Positions 1 through 13,187 of a stretch of DNA of 64,000 nucleotides are shown here, in pieces. Source of the stretch: Diadema setosum. Taxonomy: Eukaryota > Echinodermata > Echinoidea > Diadematoida > Diadematidae. Position 1 is the first letter of the stretch; each line of letters opens with the position of its first letter. A program made the position numbers and the translations under genes. Below the pieces are notes generated by a model, which saw only the letters and a list, made by a program, of their open reading frames with translations, was not told the origin of the DNA and did not search any database. The stretch covers positions 29,181,447-29,245,446 of the forward strand of contig NC_092698.1 of NCBI RefSeq assembly GCF_964275005.1, written 5' to 3'.

Positions 1-212
1 TTTTATTTTTTGATGTTATCATTCTCCTCCGGAGAAATGTGTATAGGAGGGGATCCGTGAAGCCAGACGCAGTCTCCGCGGAACATATCCCCGACGACCA
101 GATACAGACCGATCTTTAACGGTCAATGGGAGACTCCACTCATTCTGGAGATGCTTACTATTCATCCGTCAACATGTAGGCCCTACATGTTTCGTGTATA
201 TTCCGAGCCGCT

Positions 213-367
213 ACTTTTTTTTTATCATTTCCATTTCATCTCCTGTTACCAGATTGTTCTTGTTGTTATAATCATTATTATCATAATTGATAACAATGAT
301 TATAATAGTGATTATAACAACAAGAACAATATGGTAATAGGAGATCAAATGGAAATGATAAAAAAGT
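213..367. repeat. Fold-back element, about 70-bp inverted arms
   Basis: The left arm (ttatcatttccatttcat ... gttcttgttgttataatc) is repeated in reverse complement on the right (gattataacaacaagaac ... atggaaatgataaaaa), with only a few mismatches and almost no loop. It is a compact MITE or fold-back repeat. Target duplications are not clear. Confidence 0.6.
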
Positions 368-621
368 CAGTACATTACCATTGTTTATATTTCGTCACAT
401 ATATAGTGTGCCTACCAAAACTAGATCAAATGTCAACTGTTATTTATTTATTTATTTTTTTTTTGGTACTGCTGCTACAACTATCCAGAATCGATGATCT
501 TCTCTTCAGTGTGATATATCTTGGCCGACAACAAAATCAATAATTAGCTAATCGTTCCGAAGGATCTGGCGTTATGATTATCACCGCGATTTCTTCCATT
601 CTACTTTTAAGTTGAATACAA

Positions 622-672
622 TCATGTATACACAGCCCTGTCGCGTTGTCAGCAACAGGGCTGTGTATAGCT
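622..672. repeat. Short hairpin (cacagccctgt / acagggctgtg)
   Basis: gtatacacagccctgt and acagggctgtgtatag form a 16-bp inverted repeat around a 13-nt spacer. It may be the remnant core of a small MITE. Confidence 0.5.
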
Positions 673-2174
673 ACTTTTGAGTATTTAAAGTACAATGCGT
701 GTTGGTGACAGCTCGAGCTCGCAAGCATTCAAATTTGAGAACATGAAGCTATATCACGTCATCAAGTAAATCGTTCCTAGTGTTGAAGTTTGCCCTCAGT
801 CCGTAAAAACTTATACCCAGAAGTCGGAAAATCAATAGGTATTGCTCCCGAAATTCTTTCACAAGGGCCGACAAAGGGCCCACGCGTGTAGACACTGTGA
901 CGTCAGGTTTTTTCCCGGTCTCCCATTGTAAACACGGATCCCACGTTTTATAGACGGATATTGCTATCAGTATCACCGTACGAAAGGCATGGCATCGCGT
1001 AACTCGCCTTATCATTGTTCAGCGAAATCGTTGAGACCAGGGAGGTGAGGCACCTCCCTGTTGAGACGTGTATCGTTACAAGATTTCACAGGTATTTACG
1101 ACATCCAAGCCAGAATCTGTGTATTCATTAGTGGGTTTGTTTGATATGGTATTCCGACAGAGAACACATGCGAGTATGCCTCTCCATGATGTTTGTTTGT
1201 TTGTTTGTTTGTTTGTTGTGTTTTTGTTGGTTGGTCGTTGGGTTTTGTTTTGTTTTTGATGATAAGAGCGGTAAGAATACTTGGTAAGACATGAAGACTG
1301 GCAGCAGAGGTGGATCGCTTCGCAAAGGTCGGTCATCAAAGATCGTCAATCCTATGACCTTTAACCCGAAGTGTTCGGCTGCTGTCAATTCTGATGTAGC
1401 TGTTTGTCAATGATGTCCGTAAATGGCACGACGTAAGTCGGAGGTGTTTACAGAGGGAAAGACTTTCTGTTTATTCCACCCCTTTTTGTTTTGATAGGAT
1501 GGGCTCTACAATATTCAGTGAAATCAAGGTTCGAGACTTCTCCTGCTAAACATGGTCATATCACCAACAACTAAAAACAAGTAAAAAGAATGTAAAAGAA
1601 AAGAACAGTCGCTGCATACCAAGCGCAAATACCGTGCCTAATGTCATTGGGATACAGTCGCTTATACAGTACCTCCCTGCTTACACCAGGTAGGTGGCTC
1701 TCTTTCCACCTCCCTGCTTTGATACAACAGAGTAGAGCAAGTCACTTTTTCGTGTCCATTGAAGACGAATAGAGTTTATTACCGGTACATGTATCTGCAA
1801 TCTATTCACATGGATGGTGGTTATCCATAATACCACAAAAATGAGGGGGGGGGGGGGGTATACCCGCGTGAACCTGTAAACAAGCCATACCACAGAAGCT
1901 GAATAGGTGAGCTCCTAATATATTTTCTATGGCGTGTTTATGCACAGGAACCCACTTATAACAGGTATCGTAATACATCATGGTGTGGACTTTTAAAAGA
2001 TTGTTTTGCCGATTATGAATAAGGCCTACACCGATTTTATTTTATTTTCTTATTCATGGACTCAAAGTTGCGAGGGTCTCGCGCATTGTTTTTGGTTGTG
2101 CAAAGTAAACGCTTACTTGCAATGTTGTTAATAAAAAAAAAAAACAGTAGGAAAGAACTTCAAGACTTCGATAA

Positions 2175-2515
2175 TTAACTGAGTACATCTCGGTGATTTG
2201 CAGTCCCAGTCATAGTGACAGTCCTGAATGGTCTTCTATCGGTACCATGTCTGATCACAAAATAGCGGAAGTGTATAGCCTTCCAGATGAAAGCAGACCC
2301 TCCTTGCATAAGAGCTACAAGACATTGTTGTTGTATAGCACTGTGGATGGACGATATCGATGTAGTAGTGAGCAAACTCTTCAGCCTCTTGATAAATATC
2401 GGAAGCGCCAACAATCATATTGATACCCCCTTGGGTTGATGGGGATTCGAAGCCAGGTTGTAATAACCAGCTTTCTTTCAGGCGTATCCCTTTCAACCAG
2501 TAGCGTCACTGCGGT
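2175..2515 (-). mobile_element. SINE-like copy with tRNA-type promoter
   Basis: Read on the minus strand, an A-box-like block (about 2480-2505) is followed by a B box GGCTTCGAATCCC (near 2441-2453), then a non-tRNA body. The spacing fits a tRNA-derived SINE. The far end is uncertain. Confidence 0.4.
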
Positions 2516-4377
2516 TTTAATTCACAAAGTAGCTTACAATACTTGTAAGCTTCGACGGCATGTAGTTAACGCACAATCCTGTTAAAAAACGACGAACTTG
2601 AGTCAAAAGAGGCTGCCAAGCGTGTCGTAATTTTATGCTCATCTGACACTGCCTCAGAGATATTTTTAAAGACTTAAGATTAGACCTTAGATAAGAGTCG
2701 CTTTGCCCTGCCTATACTTCATGGGCCATTTCGGTCGGATAGCTGGTAGTGTGCGTAGAATGGTGCCCGGTTGATTGTACTTGACCACTGCCCATACCAA
2801 CTAAGAAATTCAGTTGACTATACTATTCGTATCGTTTGGAAGCCTTGCAAATAGATCCGTTTACTTTGCCATATCCTCAGATTGGAATAATCCATTTTGG
2901 CAGCAGAAACGCATCTTGATATCTTAGAAATTGCTGCAATGTTCCATCAGTTCTTAGAGGATATCATCAAAGTTTGATTCACCATTAAACAGATTCATGG
3001 ATATCGATTGTCTAATATATCAAGATACATGATGCATGAGTGTATAGCGTCAAGATATAGGAGTGTTTGTTTGCCACCTCTTGGCCGCCGACCTCTTCTG
3101 GTATACAGAAATTAGCTAACATGAGTCCGTTATATCGTTTACAAGTTGATTATGTCAGGCAGGTAGACTTAAACATACATCCTTGATTATATCCGCTGTG
3201 CGGCGTATACCTTTTCCAATTCCAACACTGATGTTTCCACGTTTTCTTTGTTATCTTATGGTATTGCAATATGCCTATCACCTCAAGGCCACAAATTACA
3301 CTGTAATACCTCCAAAACTTATAATTGCGTAACATTGTAACAGTCTGATTTCAGAACGCTAAAATTTTAAATGATCGTATCTGACCATGGCGCTAGTGTC
3401 TGACGGTATGTTGCGGTTTTGAAATGACTCCCGGTTATAGAACAGTGTTTTAATTATGCAGACAGAGGTTAATCACTTCCGAGAACACAAGGCTTTCTTC
3501 CGGTTATCCTCGATGCATACGGATGTGAAATGCCGTGGTGTATACATAGATTTGTAATTCTTTCTCGTTGCAGAATACTATTATGTATAATCTTGGTATT
3601 AGTCGGGGCTTATATAAGGGCATAATGTAGGGTGTTTGGTTCAAATTCGTCCAAAAGCACCAGATTTGGCCCACAAGGCACTTATATCGTACTTTTTCGA
3701 TTTTTGCTGGTCGTCAATACTGGTGCCTCCTGGGGCGGCCAGCATGGCCGCCATCCAGGTTAAATGTCAATTGCAAATACAAAATCGAAAGGGCGTATGA
3801 GAAAAGTGTTTCTTCTGAGGAGGAGTTTTTGGTGGTAGAGAATGTGGTCCTGATATCATTTTCACAATTCAAGGCGAAGATCACCTGTTAAGGTCTCTTT
3901 CAAAGTCAAGTTTGGGTCAAATCAGACAGTATTGGGGGTATTTTTAATGACCTCTTTAGGTATGTCACATCCATCCACTGAATATGTGGAACTCCCAATT
4001 GGTCCAATATTGCTTGTTTCCAACATGTTTCCATCCTGAGGTCAAGAACACACAGCGTTCTTATAGGTGCACAGCCACTGTATGCGATCATCAAAGTCTT
4101 CCCATGGCAATATCTAAGCAGTTTAGATGAAGACAAGCTGGTCGCTATGATGGGTGCATTGCACATCGAGGACAGGACGAGATGAAGCTCGGGGTGGGCT
4201 ACAATCCTTTCTCAGGCATAGATTCTGAATTGTCGGGTCGTGCTCAGTCTGCCCACAGTGAGCTGAGTACCATAGTGTAAGCGGTATATGCCCACCTGTA
4301 GGACCTTCATGTCCTAATACTAATGGTGTTTGCTCTACAGGCAATACTCCCCAAGCCGTGTCCAAGCGCCTCATTAA

Positions 4378-4935
4378 AGGGAAGGTAAACCCAAAGAGCA
4401 ATGTGGATTGAGTGAAATCAGCAACATTAGTAGAACACATCAGTGAAAGTTTGAGAAAAATCGGACAATCGATGCAAAAGTTATGAATTTTTAAAGTTTT
4501 GGTGTTGGAACCGCTGGATGAGGAGACTACTAGAGGATATGACGTATGAGTGGACAACAATACAAAGAAAATATAAAGGATATTCAACAAAATTTCACTT
4601 TTCTAGAATTATGAAAGAGCAGTGGACCAACCGCTTTCAGAAAGCAGGGGGAATAACTGCTACCCTTAACATATGTCAATATCAAGTTGATGGAATTTGT
4701 AATTTTCATGAAAAATGGATTTTTGTAGTATTTTCTTTATATTTTCTTGATATTGTAGTCCACTCATACGTCATAACCTCTAGTAGTCTCCTCATCCATC
4801 GGTTCCAACACCAAAACTTTAAAAATTCATAACTTTTGCATCGATTGTCCGATTTTCTTCAAACTTTCACTGATGTGTTCTACTAATGTTGCTGCTTTCA
4901 CTCAATCCACATTGTTCTTGGGGTTTATCTTCCCT
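4378..4935. mobile_element. MITE with about 200-bp terminal inverted repeats, flanked by TTAA
   Basis: The element opens AGGGAAGGTAAACCC and closes GGGTTTATCTTCCCT. TTAA lies directly outside both ends (4374-4377 and 4936-4939). The arms, about 4378-4580 and 4733-4935, match along their length, for example gactactagaggatatgacg against cgtcataacctctagtagtc. It encodes no transposase. TTAA duplications suggest piggyBac-type mobilisation; a TA duplication with a longer terminus is the alternative. Confidence 0.75.
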
Positions 4936-7231
4936 TTAATGGACCCTGAAAGTCGTCATGGATGACGTATTACGGCATATCCAATATGTATAGGCCTGCG
5001 TACCTCCTTAAATGACGTTAAGTATACCTGTAAAACATACCCTTATGGAGTCACCAGGGATATGGTACCAAGTATAAATGATTATTTCTTACGGAGATCT
5101 TACACTATTTGGAAAATAGCAACAAAATGATACTGTCTTGACTTAATAGTTTACTTCAGCAATCAATGTCAGATTTAGTTGTATTTAGTAGTGATCTATA
5201 GGCCTATTATACTTTCGAATCCACCTCCCTCAGTTTCGAAAACATAATAATTATAACAAAACAGATAAATTGAAAACAGATAAGTCAACGAAACAAAAAT
5301 TCTACATCCAATTGATTTCCAAACTTTCTTCCATCCCAATATACTGCAAGAGATTGACATTTTATAACAGGATAATTTTCAGCATTTTCCCACATTGAGC
5401 ACTGCATGACACTGCTTGTGTGTAATGATTGTATGTGGGGGGAAAATGGAAAAATACAAATGCATGTTTATGTATTTTACAGGGAATCAGTTTCGGTCTG
5501 TTGTCTTGGCAGAAATGCATCAGTCTGGCAATGTTGCTGTTTCCTATCGTTCCCTCCCATCAAAAGTAAACATGGAATGTGTTGATCAAAGTTGGTGTGA
5601 TGTCGGAAAATGTGAGGCTGTATTGCAGGTGGCCTATTGCAGGTGGCCTTCATTTTGTTTTTCACATTATATTGACATATTCAACAGGCTGGAACTCACC
5701 AGGATGCCTCTTGAAAATGCTTTGAAAAGCTTCTGCTTGATTCCACATGAGCGGATGATTATCAGTTGTCTTTCTGCTATCATCTCGTGTGAAACGAAGC
5801 ATTGTTTCTCTTCATCTCTTCAAAAGGCGTGTCAATTAATCTGCACTTACGTTTGGTGCTCTACACAAGACATTCCAACCCACCTCCACCTCCACCGTAG
5901 GCGTTATGGTGTATAGAACGGGATGTTATCATCTCTCATGAAGCGAGACTTTCCTTTTCTATTCTTTTTCTTTCCTTTCCTTTCCTTTCCTTTCCTTTTC
6001 TTTTCTTTTCTTTTCTTTCATTTTCTTTTCTTTTCTTTTCTTTTCTTTTCTGTTCCTCACTAGCAAATAAGCTCATCATAGAATATCCACACACTACTGT
6101 TTTCCATCACATGTTCTTAAAATTGGAATTTTCATGTACACATTCTGCCTGCGAAACAATTACCAACAACTTTTTAGCACTATACAATCATGTTCAAAAC
6201 AATCCATTATTGGTTCATATATAATTCATTCAGCAGAGTGATTTATACTTATTACCGTCCACGTACTCGAACAACAATAACAACAATAGCAGCGCCATTT
6301 GTCAAACAGACCGTGCTGGACACACTGAACAAGTAAAATATGGTAGCTCTCATCATCTTTGTGTTGATATTGGTTTTATGGGTATGCTTTTAGGTGGTTT
6401 TTTTTTCAATTTTCCGCACGTCATCCACAATATGCAACATAATGACATAAACAATCCAGCAATAGCTCCGTTTGCGTAGGTGGGTGCGCATAGAGTGCTA
6501 ATGGGAAAAGTGATAGAAAATAAACATTGAAAAAGTGCTCTCACGCTCTAATAATTCGTTAGACAACAATTTCGCGACATGAAGTCAATATAAATGACTT
6601 CACTAATTCTATCGGCGTTACTTCAACATAAAAACATCAACATGTAAGTGGCTCTATAATAGACCGGATGACATGGTAATCTTACACATTTAGAGCAGAC
6701 CTGCGTTTGAATGTGAAAATGTGTAGTCATTAAGCGTCTGGATCGAGAAATAAAGAAAGAAAAATTCCAGCACAATACAATCACACAAAGAGAGAATAAA
6801 AGACTTTTCTTTACAATGATGATGATGATGATGATCCATAGCATTTGTATCCATCGCCATATATCTGTTGTAGAAACATTCAAAGGCGCAGACTCCTCCA
6901 AGAGAGTTAGCAATTGAATGCCTGGTGAAATATATGAGTCTTTATGTCAACATGATGTTGGACATAACTATATCCACTGCATTATCATTGCGCTTCAGTG
7001 GTTTGATAATGTTTTCTACACTTTTAAAGATTTCTTCCGTGGTTGAACTTACTTCGTTAAGGCTGTGATTCGATATGAATTGACAGACTTTCATGTCAGA
7101 AATCGCGCATGCAGTTGATAATTATTATTTTGTATGTGACATGATGTTTTTAAAGAAACTTTCCCTTGTGACCGCGTCATAATCTTTTGATATAATGATT
7201 CGAAATCTTCTCTTTTCCTCCTTTTCTGCAG

Positions 7232-10200
7232 TTGTCTACTGCGACTATACAGCATCGGGAAGGTACGTATGTCTTCAAAGATTGTTACCTTCACAAGGTT
7301 TAGTATCAGTAATAGTTAGTATGATAACATAATATTATTATCATATGTACAGGGGCGGATCCAGAAATTCCGTAAAGAGGGCGCGCGTTTACAAAATTAA
7401 AGGGGGCGCACGTACCCCTCCGCAGTGAAGGTGGGTAAGAAAGGGCAAGAGTACAGAAAACTTCCAAAGTATGTTTATCATCTGCCTGCAGAATATTCTG
7501 CACGAAGAAAAATCCATCGCTTATCTTCGCTGAGATCCATTCACATTGATAATACAAATAATAACGGTGACTGACCATTTGTTACCATGCTAGTACGATG
7601 ACCCCTCCCTGTTATTATGATCCCTACTCTAGGTCAGCCCGACCTTCAGCGTCTAAAGGAACATTAATGACATGCTTATCTTGATAAGTTACATCACACC
7701 ATAGCCATTGATCACCCTGCCTTGAGTATAGCTTATCACAAACGTACCTTCCGCTTTTGCCCAGAACTGACCCAAAGTGGGGTTTCCCAGTAACCTTATT
7801 TTAAACTATGGGTAATTTCAGAACATTTTATTGAGCAATGCTGAGTAAGTTTTCTTTTCTTTCTTTTTCTCTGATTGCGTGACTTACGCGGAACGCAGTT
7901 TACTGGACATCTAGTCCTTTCATTTCTTAATTGTATTTCTGTTCGATTTATTTTGTCATATTTTTTGAAAGCTGTGACAGGTTGAAATTATTTCATGAGC
8001 ATTTCGAACCTCGAGAAACAAGTATCTGTTGTTCATCGAATGTTTTTACAAAGTGTTATTGAAATATCTCATATTATATTACTGCGTGACAAGTAGCATG
8101 TCAAGTCTAGGCTTGTGTTATCATCGAGTTTAATTTGACGTGCAAACGAGAGGGTTGATCGGGACAACAACAACAACAACAAAATCCAGAACACTCGAGG
8201 GGAAAAGATACCGCGGTGATTAATATTTAGATTTATCTGGTCTCATGCAGCACCCATAAGTGAGCAGCTACATAACCCGATGGCTTCAAATCCATTTACA
8301 AGGGGTATAGGCATTGATAGGCCTGTAATAAAGCGCTTTGCATAAGGGTCACTCGAGACGCATCCACAGACTAGAACCCAGAGCCTCATCACAGAGGTAT
8401 AGTTATCTTATCTATTGAGCCGCGACATCTCATGAGGAGAAAAATTGCGAATTCTGTGCAGATGCGTAATCGTGTCAAATAACCAATGAGGGGAGTAACC
8501 TCAGTGATTTCGTTTGAGACTGTATTTGTAAAGGCAGACCTGTATTGTATATTGTTGCGTGCATATCATTGTATGGTGCAGGCTCGGCTCTCATTAGTTG
8601 TATACAACGCTCGTATAGCTGAATCATGTTAGACCCTATTTTCGTTTTTAAAAAAGTGATACTGAAAAATGTGAATAATTGTATGAAGCGTCTCGTCACA
8701 TCACAATGACAGTGATGATTAATCAATTTGACATAGTCTAGATAATGATTTTATCTGAGTAATCACATGAAACACCTCCGTTATTCGTGGAGTCACCCAC
8801 TAGCTCTCAAAATATTTGTGTTCAAAGACGTTTGGTAGCATCGTCTTGGCAATGCTCAATGACTCATCAAGATTATCGATAACTCCAACTCGCAGTGACT
8901 GGCAAAATCTTTTGGATGTGACTGTATAAACAGTACAGGTGGCCAAATTTGGACGCAAACTGGCCAGGAGTATTTTCGTACAAACCGGACAACGACTGAT
9001 TCGGGTCGGTATTTGTCTGACGTCTAAGAGATGTATTTGATATCTCGTGCTGACAAAACCGTAAGAGGATTAGGAAGCGCAAATGATCAGGGGAAATAAA
9101 GGAATTGTAATAGCTGCGAACTCGGAATTTCTTCTAAAGTTCCACCCAGAAGAACAAACTGAAAAGGCCGGAACAAGGCCGCACTGGATGTTATGGGATC
9201 AGGCCTGTCGTTTCCGTTACCAACAGTCTGGCCTCAGAGTCCCCAAGCTACGGGGATTACACTTCCTATATCCGTGCTACAAGACATTTGGCACGAACTG
9301 TTCTCGTAAAGGCCGCTTCAAACTTGATTAAAGTCATTTCTATTTAGCCTGAGCTTCTCTTAGCTGTTTTTGGAGCAAGGTGGTTCAAAGCATTGCCCCT
9401 TCCTCCCCAGTTGAGCACGTCGTGACCCTCGCGTGTCGTTGCTGTGGGATACCGCTGTAAAGTAAAAATTACAGAGTTTCTTCTTTCTCCCACATCCGGG
9501 AAGGAGTCACAAGCGAGAGTGAAGTAATAAAAACAACAACAACAACAACAAAAATGCACGGAGACAAAATGCACAGACTATTTTTAAACACACTGTAAAG
9601 CAAACGTTTTTTGTCACATTTTGACTGAAGCAAATAATTCTGTTTGACATATCATTGTGAAGCAAGCGTTTTGTTTTGACACATCGTAAAGCAAATTATT
9701 CATCATAAAATCACAGTGCAGACATGATATCATTTGCTTAAAGAGCTTCGACTTTGTGGATTAATTGTTGCACTCCACACTGTGTAATATGGTACTATGC
9801 AATCAACGGAATAGAAAAGTCTACCTTGATACTCTCCAAACATATTTGTTGCCGTAACATTTCTGACCCTGGAAGTTTGGTGGCCCGATATTAACCATAG
9901 TGGCTCCGGGCAACCGGGCAATCGCTATAATGTCGAGCCGTGACGTTCTTCTCCAAAGCTGGACCATGAGGACATGAATTTAAAGTGAAAGTGAAGACTT
10001 GAAAGACGCGATTACCGCGTCATTGACAATGTCTGGCGCGATACTCATCGCATCAGTCTTATCGCCTCATTTACTGACGATGGCTCATCATAACGGGCGC
10101 TTCCATCATTGGCGTCACATCATTGTGAACTTATGTACGTTTGTGTGTGTGTATGTGTGTGTGTGTGTGTGTTTTCCTGTGCGTGTGTGTCCGCTTACAT

Positions 10201-13153
10201 GACATACTGTACTTGTAATTTTTTTTTTTTTTTGGGGGGGGGGGGGGTGGGGGGGTAGTGTTTAGTAAAGTAGTATATTGTAACAAATGGTTTAGAAGGG
10301 TATAGTGAGGTTATTATAGGGGAATGGGTTTTATTTAGATATAAATTTCTTCGGTCACTGCTGTACTATTACCATTTTATTCGTGTAATTTGTCATATTG
10401 AAACATGAAAATATACAATTATTTCAGTTATCTTTAAAAGAATTTTCCCTTATGTTTGTAGAGTAATACCAAAGAGATTTGATGCATTTTGTATGTTTGA
10501 TTTATTTTGAAGTGAATAAATGTTATTGTTAAAAAATACTCATGATGTACTAGGAAGACATGCGTGTGGGAGATAGTCAAACACTTCGTTTTGACTTGAT
10601 TGTGTGAATTCTACACGTGTCATCTTACATTCATTTGGGTTGTTCCTTGCACCGTCCTTCTGTTGGTCAGAACTATAGTCATTCTTAGAGGTAATGCTCA
10701 AACACTCTGGAGAAATTATTTCTCCGTGCCAATAATCGACGCTAGATACTGTCCATTAAATTTCACCAAGAGGGGATACACAGGGTGCAGTGAGACGATA
10801 GATCAAACCTACAGCGATTTGTTTTCAAGACACCATATTGCTCGTTCCTGTTCTTATCTTCAAAACGCACTGCTCTTTTTAACCAAGTCTCGCGAGCTTG
10901 ACAATATAATTATTTATGATATTCGTATTGTTGATCACAGAGATGACACCATACACGATGCCAACGCGATATCTTAGTTCTATTCTGAAAAAAGTGTGAT
11001 CGGCAACGTCGAATCTTTACTACTAAAGCCGAATCGGTCAATATCTGTGAAAAGTTGAATTTGAACTTTAAAAGGATCAGCTGGCATAACTATCTTTTCT
11101 TTACATATCAAACCTCATTTTTTTCTCTCTCTTTTAGGGCTGTCAAATTCATCGAAGATTACATCACGGAGCACGTGCAACCACTGTACGCCAACACCCA
11201 CACCACCACAGGACTCATGGCTCGGCAGACAACCAAATTCCGGAAGGAGGCTCGGTAAGCTGAGGGATTAGAACAACATATCCTATTCATATCAAAGGAT
11301 CCAAGGTCCAAGAACTTTGTCAAATAAGTGACCCATTTTGAAGGCGCCAGGTCAAAACGAAGAATAAAAAATTGATTCCATGCAAGTTGATGAAAACAGA
11401 GTAACCCTCCATTATCATTTCGCATGTAGGCAGTGAGGGATAACTCCTTGGATGCGCAATGAATTGAACTAAAATCCCCTTTGTTCCAAATCAAGGCATC
11501 ACCGCATCCTTGATCTTGGAGATTACGAGGAGATAAACCAGACTGTTTTGGAACTTTTTTTTTCTTTTTCCTACATACGTCACGTGGTGTAATCTTTATT
11601 GTAATTTTTGTATTCGGAAGCCACCACGAAGGCGAAGATTTCTGCCGGAACTTCCGCACGTCGACTAAGATCTCCACGAGCTTTCCGAGTGTCATGTAAA
11701 GTACGTGATAGAATTTAACGGTCATTGACCGTATACTGCCGCAACCACAGTAATCTTTCAAGGGTATAACTACCGTAATGTAATATCAAACCTGTCTTAT
11801 TTTCAAACATCTGTAAGCGTAAAAGCTAACATGTCTGTCTGTGTGTGTATGTGTATTCCTTGTCTTACGATACATTCCGTTAGAGACATCATCAAGAAGT
11901 GCGTGAACGCCACCGAAGAGGACGCCCTCATCTTTACCGGTAGCGGGACGACGGGTGCCGTCAACAAGCTCGTCTCCGCTCTCATGCTCAAGGGCGCCCG
12001 AGCTAAGAAAACGGTACGTCGCTTGTTAAAACACAAACAAACAAACAAACACAACAACAACATCATCATCAACAGCAACAACAACAAACCAACCAACCAA
12101 CCAACCAACCAACCAACCAACCATCCAACCGACCGACCGACCAACCAACCAACCGACCGACCGACCGACCAACCAACCAACCAATCAACCAACCAACCAA
12201 CCAACCGACCGACCGACCGACCAACCAACCAACATTCTTTAACTCTTGACTCTCATTGATGTACAAGTAATCAACGAATATGGGTTTAATACTGGTATAG
12301 TCTGCACTACCTCACATGGTAACACTACAATTCTTTTACTACAGGTAGATAGTGTGATAACTTTTTCTCTTACTCTCTTCCTGTCTCTCTCTCTTCGTCT
12401 CTTTATCTCACAGGTGGTACTCGTTGGCCCGTATGAGCATCATTCCAATCTTCTCCCATGGAAGGAAACGGGAGCAAAGGTAAATAAAAATCTCCAATGA
12501 CGAATAATAATGAAGGATCTGCCTGTGCTGTATAATGGTTTTAGAACTAACGTTTATCATAAGCTGCCGAAACCAACTATACATACTGAGTATTCAAATT
12601 GCATTGTATTTCGCTGAATAGACACAGACCAGTCATCATTATTATCATTATTACAGTGGACTCCCGTTATAACGAAGTCCTCGCGACCGGCAGTTTCCTT
12701 TTGTTATATCGAAATTTCGTTGTGACCGAATAAATAAGCAATAACAAAATATAGTGCGGATAATGGTGTGGCCTGAATTTTTACTTCGTTTTAACCGGAA
12801 TTTGGTTATAACCATGTTCGTTTTAACGGGAGTGCACTGTATGTATAAAACTGTGAAGGGGAGGTACAATATCATCTGCAGTTGATGTTGTTTTCATTTG
12901 TATCTTGCTTTTTGTTATTTGCAGGTGGTTCGTATCCGTGACAACAGCAGAGGTCTGATTGACATGGTTGCCATGGAGGAGATTTTGGAGGTGAGGCACC
13001 TTGAGCCGTCGCGACGGTTACTCTGTGGTCGCATAAAAATGTGTAGAGTGTTGAAATTCCTTCCTTTTCCTTTTTTTCTTTTTTTTTGGTCTTTTCCTTA
13101 GTTATGTGCTTACCAGGCGGAAGAGGGTTTTCGTTTATCGTCCACGAGTGTCG

Positions 13154-13187
<34 letters not shown>

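Larger units (their letters stand above)
1..7231. other. Region left of the first visible exon of copy A
   Basis: Probably intron 1 or upstream DNA of copy A. Apart from the fold-back element, small hairpin, SINE-like copy and MITE listed separately, it holds (GTTT)n at about 1194-1219 and a (TTTCC/TTTTC)n tract at about 5960-6050. No coding exon could be supported. Confidence 0.5.

Noticed and set aside
4123-4590. 155-codon minus-strand frame
   Set aside because: Its N-terminal part lies inside the left arm of the MITE at 4378-4935 and the remainder shows no recognised motif.
5416-5916. 166-codon open frame on the + strand
   Set aside because: No recognisable domain, odd composition and no splice or promoter support; long frames of this size occur by chance in this window.
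10600-10977. 125-codon open frame in intron 2 of copy A
   Set aside because: No motif, no similarity to the neighbouring exons, and inside a well-defined intron.
11159-11761. 200-codon minus-strand frame
   Set aside because: Its C-terminal part is the antisense of copy A exon 3 and the rest is intron; there is no independent coding sign.
11803-12266. Trp/Val/Gly-rich and Pro/Thr-rich frames of about 140 codons on both strands
   Set aside because: They come from the (CCAA/CCGA) tetranucleotide array plus exon 4 of copy A.
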